Part shown: positions 9,031-16,983 of the stretch, in pieces
How the letters are laid out: each line of letters begins with the position of its first letter
Position numbering within the stretch: position 1 is the first letter of the stretch
Assembly (NCBI GenBank): GCA_964429575.1
Contig: CAYSCX010000006.1
Span: 62,001 to 126,000, forward strand
DNA length: 64,000 bases
From: CAYSCX01 sp964429575
GTDB lineage: Bacteria > Desulfobacterota > Binatia > Binatales > Binataceae
Direction of reading: 5' to 3'
Translations under genes and position numbers: made by a program
Notes under the pieces: generated by a model
The model's input: the letters and a program-made list of their open reading frames with translations, nothing else
Database searches by the model: none
What the model was told of the DNA's origin: nothing

Positions 9031-9475
9031 CGAGATCCTTACCCAGGAACTCACCGGCATTAACCAGTACTTCGTGCATTCCATGATGTGCGAGAACTGG
9101 GGCTACCAACGGCTCGCCTCCAAGATTCGCAAGGAATCGATGGGCGAGATGAAGCACGCTGAGGAGTTGGTCGAGCGCATCCTGCACCTGGGCGGCGTCC
9201 CCAACCTTCAACGTCTGGACAAGATCAAAGTCGGTGAGAAGGTGCCGGAGCAACTCAAGCTCGACATGGACCTCGAAGCCGCCGCGGTCGCGCGCCTCAA
9301 CAAGGCGGTCGCGCTCGCGGTCGAGCACGGCGACAACGTCACCCGCGAGATGCTCGAGGGGATGCTCAAGTCAGAGGACGATCACCTGCACTGGCTCGAA
9401 ACGCAACTCGAGCTTCTCAAGCAGGTTGGCGAGCACAACTACCTCGCCCAGCAGATTCGCGAAGAAGAGGACTGA
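8993..9475 (+). CDS. bfr: Bacterioferritin
   Basis: The 160-residue protein has the four-helix ferritin fold and close to the length of E. coli Bfr. Ferroxidase ligands are visible: the helix A Glu in QELTGINQYF, ExxH in EMKHAE and ExxH in SEDDHLHW. The Met in GEMKHAEEL corresponds to the haem-ligating methionine. It stores iron as a ferric mineral in a 24-mer and pairs with Bfd upstream. The ATG at 8993 has AAGGAG seven bases before it. The last 165 bp of coding sequence (9305-9469) are repeated perfectly at 12349-12513, where they end in a different stop codon. Confidence 0.95.
   Translation: MVKGNSKLIDSLNEILTQELTGINQYFVHSMMCENWGYQRLASKIRKESMGEMKHAEELVERILHLGGVPNLQRLDKIKVGEKVPEQLKLDMDLEAAAVARLNKAVALAVEHGDNVTREMLEGMLKSEDDHLHWLETQLELLKQVGEHNYLAQQIREEED
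9305..9469 (+). repeat. 165-bp direct repeat, copy 1 (3' end of bfr)
   Basis: These 165 bases are identical to 12349-12513 (offset 3044), as checked base by base. Copy 1 continues into GACTGA (last codon and stop of bfr), whereas copy 2 continues directly into TAG. The two copies bound a segment with two unrelated genes. The repeat may be a recombination or integration junction, or an assembly join between strain variants. Confidence 0.95.
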
Positions 9476-9508
9476 CGGCGGGACTTGATTCGCAACGCGC
9501 CGCGGCGG

Positions 9509-9934
9509 TCAGCGCATCGCGCTCGACGTTCGGTGCTTCGCGATGCTGGTGCCCGGCCATCGCGAGCGGGCCGCGTCGCCGCTGCCGGCGGAGCGTCCCC
9601 GTCCAGAGCCCGTGCTGCGGGCCGACGCGCTGCTCCTTGAATCAGACCGCTCGCGCGACGCTTTAGCGCCTTTCAAATTTGCGTGTTTCGGCCTTTAGCG
9701 GCTCCACGCTTCGCCACCTGAGCCGAAATCGCCGGGCACCATCTGCTCCGCAGTCTTGCCGATCTTTCGGGCGCCTGCTGCGGTGCCCTTCGAAGCGGCA
9801 CCCACTGCCGTGCCGTACTCGACTATCGCCTGCGCGTCAGCGTCGCGCACCGAAAGCATCGCGAGAAAAATGACCGCCGATGCGGTGACGAACAGAAAGG
9901 ATGCGGAAGCGGCCGATCGTATTGCGTGCCTTCG
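9509..9934 (-). pseudogene. Degenerate paralogue of the small secreted protein at 12827-13183
   Basis: On the minus strand a single frame encodes a hydrophobic segment (FLFVTASAVIFLAML), then DADAQAIVEYGTAVGAAS, an in-frame TAA (9695-9697), and then a tail with GDAARSRWPGTSIAKHR. The intact gene at 12827-13183 has the same order: AHAQAAVEYGTTTGGASS and later GAARWPGTSLSKY. No ATG precedes the hydrophobic segment after the upstream stop (9935-9937), so the 5' end is also lost. Both copies lie just downstream of a bfr 3' repeat and point towards it, so the duplication involves more than the 165-bp repeat. Confidence 0.7.
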
Positions 9935-10095
9935 TCAGCGCCCACCCGAGATCACTTCAACGCCATCTGCTAGGGTTATTGCGTAGCTCCCAGCGTTTGC
10001 GCGACCTCCATTCCAGGCTGCTGCGAGTCGCATCGTTTGATCCTCTGTGCGCTCGGGCCGGCAAGTCGGAATCGGGCGCACCAAGCGGAAGGTCG

Positions 10096-11118
10096 ATGTT
10101 CAAGCATCTGAGAGGGTCCGAACTCCGCAGGCTCGTTGCGCTGATGCGGTTTCCCGACGATCGTGTCCGTCGGGAGGAATTTGAGCACCGCAAGGCACAC
10201 CTGCACTTTCGCAGCGCATTGTGGCTGAAACAGCATCCTGCCGACGCCAATCCTGACCGCATGACAGCTGCCGAGGTCGTCGAGCTTCTGCGAGCGGATA
10301 GACGGGCGGGTGCTCTTGTCCGCCTGAAGAAGATGGAGGAGCACTATGCTGACGTGGCTCGCCTGGACGCTACCGAAGTAGAGCGCAGATTATCAGCGGC
10401 TGCGCCACGCGATCCGGGTGTATCCCCCTACAAGCGCGCTCTTGTCCGCGGTGAGGATCCGCGACGACGGACCGCGCTGGAGATTCTCCGGCAAATTCCA
10501 ATCGCGCGACGACGTCTCGAACAAGGGCAGGAGTCGTGGGAACTAGCCCAGATTGAGCGCCTGAATGCGCTCGCAAATGGCCTGTTGACGGCTCCCCACA
10601 CGCGAAGGGGTCTCAACGTAGAGGCCGACAAGGTCCTATGGGTGGAAGGCCCCAACGACGTGCCTGTGTTCGGAGCCTGGCTTTCTAAGTGTCCTGAGCG
10701 CGGCAATCAGGTTCTGGCTATTCTGCCGTTAGCTGGGCACCAGTCGGCTAGCCACAATTTCGATCTTAAGCAGCTACTCAGTGTCAATTCCTGTTGTTTG
10801 ATAATCTTGGACAGCGAGAGAACCAAACGGAGTGGAAGGCCGGAACTCGCAAGGTTGAAGGCAGCGCGTAAGATGAAGGCACACGACATTCCTCATCTCT
10901 TGACGGAACGACGCGCGACCGAAAATTACTACCCCAGCAAGGCGCTCGCGGTCGTTTGCAAAGGCGTGCCTACTAAGCTTGATCACTTTGCGGAGTTAAG
11001 TAAGCAGGTCCCGGAATTCTCGAAGAGAAGACATGGCGCCCTGGTCGCTCAGGCGATGGATTGGAGCGACATCGCGGACACGGACATCGGACGAGCGCTT
11101 TCAGATTTCCTGAAATGA
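10096..11118 (+). CDS. TOPRIM-domain protein, possible nuclease of a defence or mobile module
   Basis: From the ATG at 10096 (preceded by GGAAGG) the protein has 340 residues. The N-terminal half is helical and charged and I do not recognise it. The C-terminal half has TOPRIM features: VLWVEGPNDVPVFGAWL with the catalytic Glu and Asp of the ExxxD-type motif, LIILDSERTKR with the acidic pair, and ATENYYPSKA resembling the Glu-Asn-Tyr segment of OLD-family TOPRIM domains. TOPRIM domains of this kind cut or nick DNA using Mg2+. There is no ATPase domain in the protein or beside it, unlike OLD nucleases. It lies inside the segment bounded by the bfr repeats with another unknown gene. The frame is open back to 9901, but that region is Arg-rich. 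Confidence 0.55.
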   Translation: MFKHLRGSELRRLVALMRFPDDRVRREEFEHRKAHLHFRSALWLKQHPADANPDRMTAAEVVELLRADRRAGALVRLKKMEEHYADVARLDATEVERRLSAAAPRDPGVSPYKRALVRGEDPRRRTALEILRQIPIARRRLEQGQESWELAQIERLNALANGLLTAPHTRRGLNVEADKVLWVEGPNDVPVFGAWLSKCPERGNQVLAILPLAGHQSASHNFDLKQLLSVNSCCLIILDSERTKRSGRPELARLKAARKMKAHDIPHLLTERRATENYYPSKALAVVCKGVPTKLDHFAELSKQVPEFSKRRHGALVAQAMDWSDIADTDIGRALSDFLK

Positions 11119-11408
11119 ATAAGCGCCAGCGCTCGTACACTGGGACTCTTCTGGAGGTCCGGGGCTTCCATTTCTTCTTGGAGTTGGTGGAGGAGTTCCC
11201 GACGCGGCCTTCAACGTACCGCCCAGGTCTTGCTACGTCACGTCGGATCGACTGATGTAGTGAACATCATGAGATTTGCGCCCCGACCGTTACGTCGGAT
11301 CATGCGATAGGAGCTGGAAGTGGCCGCTAGGTTGGCACTGGATCGGTGCCAAAAACGTGCCGTTTGAACAGGGTGGGTGTTGCCGCAATCGTACGCAACC
11401 GCGTGTCG

Positions 11409-12233
11409 TCAGACTGCATCGATCTTCTCGGCCAGCGGATGGCTCTTCAAGGCCTCAAGAGCTGCATCAGTATCCGGGAAAAGATTGTAATTGGGAACGT
11501 TGCAAGCAACCTTACCAATCTCTCCCTCGTAGAACTCTCGCTCGCAAACAAAGCTGAGAAAATGAATGCGTTCTTGGATCAGTCGCGCCGCGGCGCGTCG
11601 GTTGTCAGGCTCAAATAGTCCTTGGACTAGGCGACCCGAAATCCGATGGAGCAGCGGTAACTGGTGTGGCCGAAAGAGCTGCGGCCCATAGGCAATTTCA
11701 CAGTAGTCGCCGGAGTCACCGCCGTGGAGGAGGAAACCACGCATGTCGATCAATATCATGTGAATGGAATCGCCTACCGGTGGAAACTTCGTCGGCGCGC
11801 TTCCAGCCAGAACCTTCTCGCTGATTTTCCCCTGGGCTCTAATAATCTCCCCCGCTTCGCTGCGGTCTGGATCATCAGGCGTTGGCACCAGAAGCGCTTC
11901 GGAGAGCGGCCCTACTTTTCTGGTAGCTCGTCGTGTAGCTGCGCTTGTCCTAACGCTCACGAGTTCGATCAGCCAAGCGGGCGATGTATCAGTGCGAAAA
12001 TCAACGCTAGAGTCTCCGATCCCTGTCCCATATTCGTAGGTAGCCGAGCTTCCTGCCAGGAACAGTTCATGCGTGTAGCGCACCTCGAACATAAGGGGCA
12101 TATTTTCCTCTCGGATTCCGCCCGCATGCTCCAGGCGTGACAAAAGTGGTCTTGTCCAAGAGACGGCCGCGAGAGCTTCAAGCGCGCGCTTGGTGCGGTC
12201 AAACTCCCTGAGAGTGATTCGGTCCAGCAACAT
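11409..12233 (-). CDS. Unrecognised protein in the bfr-repeat insert; weak PD-(D/E)XK resemblance
   Basis: From the ATG at 12231-12233 the protein has 274 residues. An upstream frame to 12413 exists but would translate the antisense of the bfr repeat, so it is not used. No known family is evident. One stretch could fit a nuclease fold: EVRYTHELF, then SSVDFRTDTSPAWLIELVSVR, where Asp and Glu-Leu-Val-Ser stand where the D and ExK of PD-(D/E)XK enzymes would be, but the lysine is missing. A later hydrophobic strand HMILIDMRGFLLHGGDSGDY may be core. It converges on the TOPRIM gene across 290 bp in which I see no gene. Together they form the cargo of the repeat-bounded segment. Confidence 0.5.
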   Translation of the reverse strand: MLLDRITLREFDRTKRALEALAAVSWTRPLLSRLEHAGGIREENMPLMFEVRYTHELFLAGSSATYEYGTGIGDSSVDFRTDTSPAWLIELVSVRTSAATRRATRKVGPLSEALLVPTPDDPDRSEAGEIIRAQGKISEKVLAGSAPTKFPPVGDSIHMILIDMRGFLLHGGDSGDYCEIAYGPQLFRPHQLPLLHRISGRLVQGLFEPDNRRAAARLIQERIHFLSFVCEREFYEGEIGKVACNVPNYNLFPDTDAALEALKSHPLAEKIDAV

Positions 12234-12348
12234 GAACACGACTGTAGCATCAGCGGGTGGCCTCGACACTCCGATTGGCCCGAAGCAACCAACCGGCAGC
12301 AGGTACCAACTGACGCCTAATCGATATACGAATGCGTGGTAGCTCGCC

Positions 12349-12513
12349 GCGGTCGCGCTCGCGGTCGAGCACGGCGACAACGTCACCCGCGAGATGCTCG
12401 AGGGGATGCTCAAGTCAGAGGACGATCACCTGCACTGGCTCGAAACGCAACTCGAGCTTCTCAAGCAGGTTGGCGAGCACAACTACCTCGCCCAGCAGAT
12501 TCGCGAAGAAGAG
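12349..12513 (+). repeat. 165-bp direct repeat, copy 2 (bfr 3' fragment)
   Basis: This copy is identical to 9305-9469 and still reads as the last 55 codons of bacterioferritin, but it has no upstream bfr sequence and ends in TAG at 12514-12516 instead of one more codon and TGA. It therefore looks like the 3' end of a second bfr allele and not a simple copy of the first. Confidence 0.95.
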
Positions 12514-12593
12514 TAGCGTGCGGCGGCGGCGCGAAGTTCGCGAGTCGCGCTAGCGCAGCGCATGCGGCGCGCGCAGGTTGGAGCGTTCGAGTC

Positions 12594-12830
12594 CTAGCAG
12601 GCCGTTGAAAAAGTCATTTTCAACAGCCTGCTCCCTCTCTCTCGCGCGTCTCCCCCAGAGGGGAGCTTTGCATAACCGACGACCTAACCCCTGGCCCCTT
12701 CCCTAAAGGGAAGGGGAACCGGGAAAGGGAAGGGGGAGAAGATTAGGAAGGCAGCCGACTTTCACGCAGGGTGTTGAGGGCCAAGTCGATGCCGGCTTGG
12801 AACTCGAGGCTTTTCTCAACACCCTGCTAG
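12594..12830. repeat. CTAG-bounded MITE-like repeat, copy 1 (237 bp)
   Basis: The element starts CTAGCAGG and ends CCTGCTAG. The left arm is a hairpin (AGCAGGCCGTTGAAAA with TTTTCAACAGCCTGCT) and the right arm is a second hairpin (GCAGGGTGTTGAG with CTCAACACCCTGC). Between them lies a CT-rich core with CCCTCTCTCTCGCG and GGGGGAGAAGATTAGGAAGG. It has no coding potential. The right CTAG contains the TAG stop of the small secreted protein gene. Copies 14895-15081 and 57536-57696 (inverted) share ends and core. Confidence 0.85.
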
Positions 12831-13183
12831 TACTTCGAGAGGCTGGTCCCGGGCCATCGCGCCGCACCCGAAGCGCTCGGGTTTGCGGAGCGCGCGTTGC
12901 CGGATCGGCGCGGGCGAGACGATCTTTGCGCTGATCTCTTGTTGCGGCCGGAGCCTTTGCTGGGCTCGGCGCGCCGGTACCCGCCCGCGGCCGCTTCGCC
13001 GCTACGCTTCATCGAATCCGCAGTTGCCTGGCCGATACTCTTTGCGCCCTGCGCCGCTGAGCTTGCGCCGCCGGTGGTCGTGCCGTACTCGACCGCGGCC
13101 TGCGCATGGGCGCGCGGCGTAAATCCGCAGATCACTATGGCCGAAACTGCCAGCACCACCAGGCCCATCACGACTGATTTCAT
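12827..13183 (-). CDS. Small secreted Ser/Arg-rich protein of unknown function
   Basis: From the ATG at 13181-13183 (GGAG just upstream) the protein has 118 residues. It has a clear signal peptide: MKSVVMGLVVLAVSAIVIC followed by cleavage at about AHAQA. The mature chain begins AAVEYGTTTGGASSAAQGAK and continues as a basic, low-complexity Arg/Ser/Gly tail ending WPGTSLSKY. No enzymatic motif is visible; it is probably periplasmic or surface-located and may bind nucleic acid or polyanions through its basic tail. Its TAG stop lies inside the boundary of a MITE-like repeat. A decayed paralogue lies at 9509-9934. An upstream in-frame Met at 13246 is less likely because it would bury the signal peptide. 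Confidence 0.6.
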   Translation of the reverse strand: MKSVVMGLVVLAVSAIVICGFTPRAHAQAAVEYGTTTGGASSAAQGAKSIGQATADSMKRSGEAAAGGYRRAEPSKGSGRNKRSAQRSSRPRRSGNARSANPSASGAARWPGTSLSKY

Positions 13184-13414
13184 TCTCCGCTCCGCACAAA
13201 GCGCGACGACTTGATATAGAAGCCTAGACGCGGTTTGCCGGTGCATTCAAGTGGCACCATCGCGAAGTGACAAAACCGCGCGCAATGCGGGGGATTAATC
13301 GCAACTCCGCCCCGGCAAATTAAGTGCCGATTCTGCGCGCACCTGCTTGAGCGCGCTTCGCCGCGGCGGATAGTCTCAGGCATCGCAACCCACGACGAAA
13401 TCGTCATCGCGCCG

Positions 13415-14662
13415 GTGCGCCGTTCGCTCGACGCGACGGTCGAAGTCCCCGGCTCCAAGAGCATCACCAATCGTGCGTTGTTGCTCGCCGCGCTCGCATC
13501 GGGACGCTCGATCATCGAGCGCGCGCTGATGAGCGACGACACTCGCCACATGAGTGAGGTGCTGAGCGCGCTCGGATTTAACATCGAGACCGACCAGTCC
13601 GCGCAACGCATCACGGTTGACGGCCTCGGTGGCCGCATTCCGTCGTCGGGCGCTGAGTTGTACGTCGGAGGCGCCGGCACCGCAATGAGATTCATCGCGG
13701 GAGTGCTCACGCTCTCGCGCGGTCGTTTTCGGATGGACGGGAACGAGCAGATGCGCCGGCGTCCGGTCGGACCGCTGCTCGACGCACTTCAGCGCCTCGG
13801 CGCGAGCATCTACAGCGAACGCGAGAACGGCTGCCCGCCGGTGATCGTTGACACCACCCGCGGCGTGTTCGAGGGCGGCGAGACGACGATCGATGCGCGG
13901 GTATCGTCGCAATTCGTCTCCGCGCTACTGATGCCCGCGCCGCTATGGCCGCGCGGCGTCACGCTGCACGTCCATGGCGACACCGCGCGTCCGTTCATCG
14001 ACATGACGCTGAAGCTGATGTCGGTGTGGGGCGTCACGAGCAGAACCGAGGAGCATTCGATCATCGTGCGCGGCGGGCAAAGTTACCGCGCGCAGTGCTA
14101 CGTGGTGGAACCCGACGCATCCAGCGCTAACTATTTCGCCGCCGCGGCGGCGCTGATCGGCGGCCGCGTACGCATCAAAGGTATCGCGCCCGACTCGGTA
14201 CAGGGCGACATCGGTTTCCTTTCGCTGCTCGCGCGGATGGGCGCCGCGGTGGTTTGGCGCGACGGCGGCGTTGAAGTGACCGGCACCGGCAAGCTCGCCG
14301 GCATCGACGTTGAGATGACCGCGATGCCCGACATGGTCGCGACGCTCGCCGCGCTCGCTCCGTTCGCACTTTCGATGACCAGGATCCGCGGCGTCGGTTT
14401 CATCCGCCATCACGAAAGCGACCGCATCAAGGCAATCGCGACCGAACTCAAACGCCTCGGCGCGACGGTGCGTCAAACCGACGATGGCCTTGAGATCGAA
14501 CCGTCGAAGCTCACGTCCGCGGCAATCGAAACGTACGACGACCATCGCATCGCGATGTCGTTCGCATTGACGGGTCTCAAGTTGGCGGGGGTCCGAATCA
14601 AGAACCCCGGTTGCGTGGCTAAGACTTTTCCGAAGTTCTTCGAGAAACTCGCGTCGCTATAG
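13415..14662 (+). CDS. aroA: 3-phosphoshikimate 1-carboxyvinyltransferase (EPSP synthase)
   Basis: The 415-residue protein shows the EPSP synthase hallmarks: VPGSKSITNRALLLAALA near the start (phosphate-binding GSKSxTNR), GGAGTAMRFIAG (PEP site), NEQMRRRPVGPLLDAL and KTFPKFF near the end. It condenses shikimate-3-phosphate and PEP in the shikimate pathway. The only canonical start upstream of the GSKS motif is GTG at 13415. However, the codons before it read DEIVIAPVRR, which looks like the usual family N-terminus, so the true start may be a rarer codon (ATC 13382 or ATA 13370). The gene stands alone, between a secreted-protein gene and ATP synthase. Confidence 0.93.
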   Translation: MRRSLDATVEVPGSKSITNRALLLAALASGRSIIERALMSDDTRHMSEVLSALGFNIETDQSAQRITVDGLGGRIPSSGAELYVGGAGTAMRFIAGVLTLSRGRFRMDGNEQMRRRPVGPLLDALQRLGASIYSERENGCPPVIVDTTRGVFEGGETTIDARVSSQFVSALLMPAPLWPRGVTLHVHGDTARPFIDMTLKLMSVWGVTSRTEEHSIIVRGGQSYRAQCYVVEPDASSANYFAAAAALIGGRVRIKGIAPDSVQGDIGFLSLLARMGAAVVWRDGGVEVTGTGKLAGIDVEMTAMPDMVATLAALAPFALSMTRIRGVGFIRHHESDRIKAIATELKRLGATVRQTDDGLEIEPSKLTSAAIETYDDHRIAMSFALTGLKLAGVRIKNPGCVAKTFPKFFEKLASL

Positions 14663-14894
14663 GCCGCGCGCCATGCCTCGCCGCCGCGCGGTCCGCGCCT
14701 CTCCCGTTACTTCACGGGGGAGAGGGCGCCGGCTGCCGAGCTGCGAGTACGATGCGAATGATAACTACACTCGGCCAACGGGAACGATGCACCACGCCGG
14801 CGCGGTACTCATCGCACCGCCGGCATGGAATGCCGCGAGGTCACCGGCGGGCGAGGGTGCCGCTCTGCGCGAGGCGACCAAGAACCATGCTGAT

Positions 14895-15081
14895 CTAGCA
14901 GGCTGCGGGGAAAGGCTTCGCAGCCTGCTCCCTCTCTCTTATCTCCCCCTGGTCAGGGGGAGAAGATTGAGGAAGGAAGCCCGATCCTTCGCCCATGGCT
15001 CAGGACAAGGTTTTCATGCAGGGTGCTAGCGTGGTTGCTGACCGCATCGCACCTTGGATCGCTTTTTCCGCACCCTGCTAG
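14895..15081. repeat. CTAG-bounded MITE-like repeat, copy 2 (187 bp)
   Basis: The element begins CTAGCAGGCTGCGG and ends CACCCTGCTAG. Its left hairpin (AGCAGGCTGCG with CGCAGCCTGCT) and CT-rich core (CCCTCTCTCTTATCTCCCCC, GGGGGAGAAGATTGAGGAAGG) match copy 1. The right-arm hairpin is longer and less perfect. The terminal CTAG supplies the TAG stop codon of atpC. The preceding 14663-14894 holds no gene that I can support; an imperfect hairpin CTCTCCCGT/ACGGGGGAGAG lies near 14700-14725. Confidence 0.82.
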
Positions 15082-15500
15082 TGCTGCGCGACGCGGAGCG
15101 ATGCTGCCTGCTTGCGTGCACGTGCGAGCTGTAGCGCGTGCTCGGCGGCGGGATATTCCGCATCGTAAAAGCTGGTCGATCCGAACTTCGATTCCGCCCC
15201 TTGAACATCCGCATCGACTGCCGCGCGATCCAGCCCCTCGGGAGACTCGGCGCCGTCCGCGAGCATCGTCATCGCGCCGTCCTTGACCTCAGCGAGCCCG
15301 CCGGTGACTACGTAGTTTTCCAGCGCGCCGTCGCCGCGGCGAATCACGACCACACCGGGTACCAATGACGTGATGAAGTCGGTGTGCTGTGGCAGCACGC
15401 CGAACTCGCCGAGCGGTCCGTACGCCGTCACCTGTTCGACCGAGCCGTTGAATACTGCGCCGGTGGGCGTGACGAGCTGGAACTGGAACGTCAATGCCAT
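15078..15500 (-). CDS. atpC: ATP synthase F1 subunit epsilon
   Basis: The 140-residue protein starts MALTFQFQLVTPTGAVFNGS, has the GEFGVLPQHTDFITSLVPG segment of the epsilon beta-sandwich, and ends in a helical hairpin region. Epsilon joins the gamma stalk to the c-ring and inhibits ATP hydrolysis. It is the last gene of the operon, 15 bp after atpD. Its stop TAG is part of the CTAG end of the MITE-like repeat at 14895-15081, so the element abuts the operon's 3' end. Confidence 0.93.
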   Translation of the reverse strand: MALTFQFQLVTPTGAVFNGSVEQVTAYGPLGEFGVLPQHTDFITSLVPGVVVIRRGDGALENYVVTGGLAEVKDGAMTMLADGAESPEGLDRAAVDADVQGAESKFGSTSFYDAEYPAAEHALQLARARKQAASLRVAQH

Positions 15501-15515
15501 CGCGCCGCGCCGCCG

Positions 15516-16943
15516 CTAACGCGCCTCGCCACGCGCGAGCCGTTCCGCCTTCGCGCGCGCATCGTCGATCGTCCCGACCAGGTAGAACGCCTGCTCGGGC
15601 AGGTCGTCGCACTTGCCTTCGAGGATCTCCTTGAAGCCGCGCACCGTTTCCTTGCGCGGAACGTAGGTGCCGGGCACGTTGGTGAACACCTCAGCTACGA
15701 ACATCGCCTGCGACAGGTACCGTTCGATGCGCCGCGCGCGTGCGACCACCAGTTTGTCCTCGGCGGAAAGCTCCTCCATTCCGAGGATCGCGATGATGTC
15801 CTGCAAATCCTTGTAGCGCTGCAAGGTGGCCTGCACGCCGCGCGCGATCTGGTAGTGCTCATCGCCGACGATGCGAGGGTCGAGCAGGCGCGAGGTCGAT
15901 GCGAGCGGATCGACCGCCGGGAAAATCGCCTTCTCGAAAATCTTGCGCTCGAGCACCGTCGCGCAATCGAGATGCGTAAACGTCGAAGCCGGCGCCGGGT
16001 CAGTGTAGTCGTCGGCGGGGACGAAGATCGCCTGCACCGACGTGATCGCGCCCTTGCGCGTGGAGGTAATGCGCTCCTCCAGCTCGCCCAAGTCGGTGCC
16101 CAGCGTGGGCTGATATCCTACTGCGCTCGGCATGCGTCCCAGCAGCGCCGACACTTCCGAATTCGCCTGGATGAAACGGAAGATGTTGTCGATGAAAAAC
16201 AGTACGTCCTTGCCCTCTTCATCGCGGAAGTACTCGGCCACCGTGACGCCGGTCAGCGCGACGCGCGCGCGCGCGCCGGGCGGCTCGTTCATCTGGCCGT
16301 ACACGAGCGCGGTCTTCGCGAGCACGCCGGATTCCTTCAAATCGATGTAAAGATCGTTGCCCTCGCGCGAGCGCTCGCCGACACCTGCGAACACCGACAC
16401 GCCGCCGTGCTGCTTCGCGACGTTGTTGATCAGCTCCATGATCATGACGGTCTTGCCAACGCCGGCGCCGCCGAACAATCCAATCTTTCCGCCGCGCACG
16501 TACGGACAAATCAGATCGACGACCTTGATTCCGGTCTCGAGGATTTCCTCCTCGGTACCCTGCTCGGCGAACTCGGGCGCGTCGCGATGAATCGGCCGGA
16601 ATTTGTCCGACACGATCGGGCCAGCCTCATCCACCGGCTCGCCCGTCACATTCATCAGCCGCCCCAAAGTGACCGGGCCGACCGGCACCGTGATCGGATT
16701 TCCAGTGTTGACCACCTCGGCGCCGCGAACCAGCCCGTCGGTGGTATCCATCGAAATGCACCTGACGGTATTCTCGCCCAGGTGCTGCGCGACTTCGAGT
16801 ACGAGGTTCAGCGGTTTTTCGCTGATGGTGGTGTTGGTGACCTTGAGCGCGGTGAGAATGGGAGGCAGCGAACCGTTGCGGAACTCCACGTCAACCACGT
16901 TGCCGAGCACTTGGCTTACATGTCCGGGCGAAAGCTCACTCAT
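15516..16943 (-). CDS. atpD: ATP synthase F1 subunit beta (catalytic)
   Basis: The 475-residue protein begins with the beta-barrel region (SPGHVSQVLGNVVDVEF), has the P-loop GGAGVGKTVMIMELINN (about residue 155), catalytic GERSREGNDLY with the Glu of the active site, the DNIFRF strand, and DELSEED-like SAEDKLVVARARR near the end. It makes ATP at three sites of the F1 head. It lies between atpG and atpC in the canonical alpha-gamma-beta-epsilon order. Long open frames on the opposite strand here are composition artefacts. Confidence 0.97.
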   Translation of the reverse strand: MSELSPGHVSQVLGNVVDVEFRNGSLPPILTALKVTNTTISEKPLNLVLEVAQHLGENTVRCISMDTTDGLVRGAEVVNTGNPITVPVGPVTLGRLMNVTGEPVDEAGPIVSDKFRPIHRDAPEFAEQGTEEEILETGIKVVDLICPYVRGGKIGLFGGAGVGKTVMIMELINNVAKQHGGVSVFAGVGERSREGNDLYIDLKESGVLAKTALVYGQMNEPPGARARVALTGVTVAEYFRDEEGKDVLFFIDNIFRFIQANSEVSALLGRMPSAVGYQPTLGTDLGELEERITSTRKGAITSVQAIFVPADDYTDPAPASTFTHLDCATVLERKIFEKAIFPAVDPLASTSRLLDPRIVGDEHYQIARGVQATLQRYKDLQDIIAILGMEELSAEDKLVVARARRIERYLSQAMFVAEVFTNVPGTYVPRKETVRGFKEILEGKCDDLPEQAFYLVGTIDDARAKAERLARGEAR

Positions 16944-16983
16944 GGTGCAATCTTTCCTCGCCTGTCATTTCAATTGCTACGCG

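Noticed and set aside
11409..12413. Full 334-codon version of the unknown minus-strand gene
   Set aside because: Its first 60 codons would be translated partly from the antisense of the bfr repeat; an internal ATG at 12233 gives a more natural N-terminus.
12332..12608. Second functional bfr gene
   Set aside because: Only the last 55 codons are present with no upstream helix A-B sequence and no plausible start.
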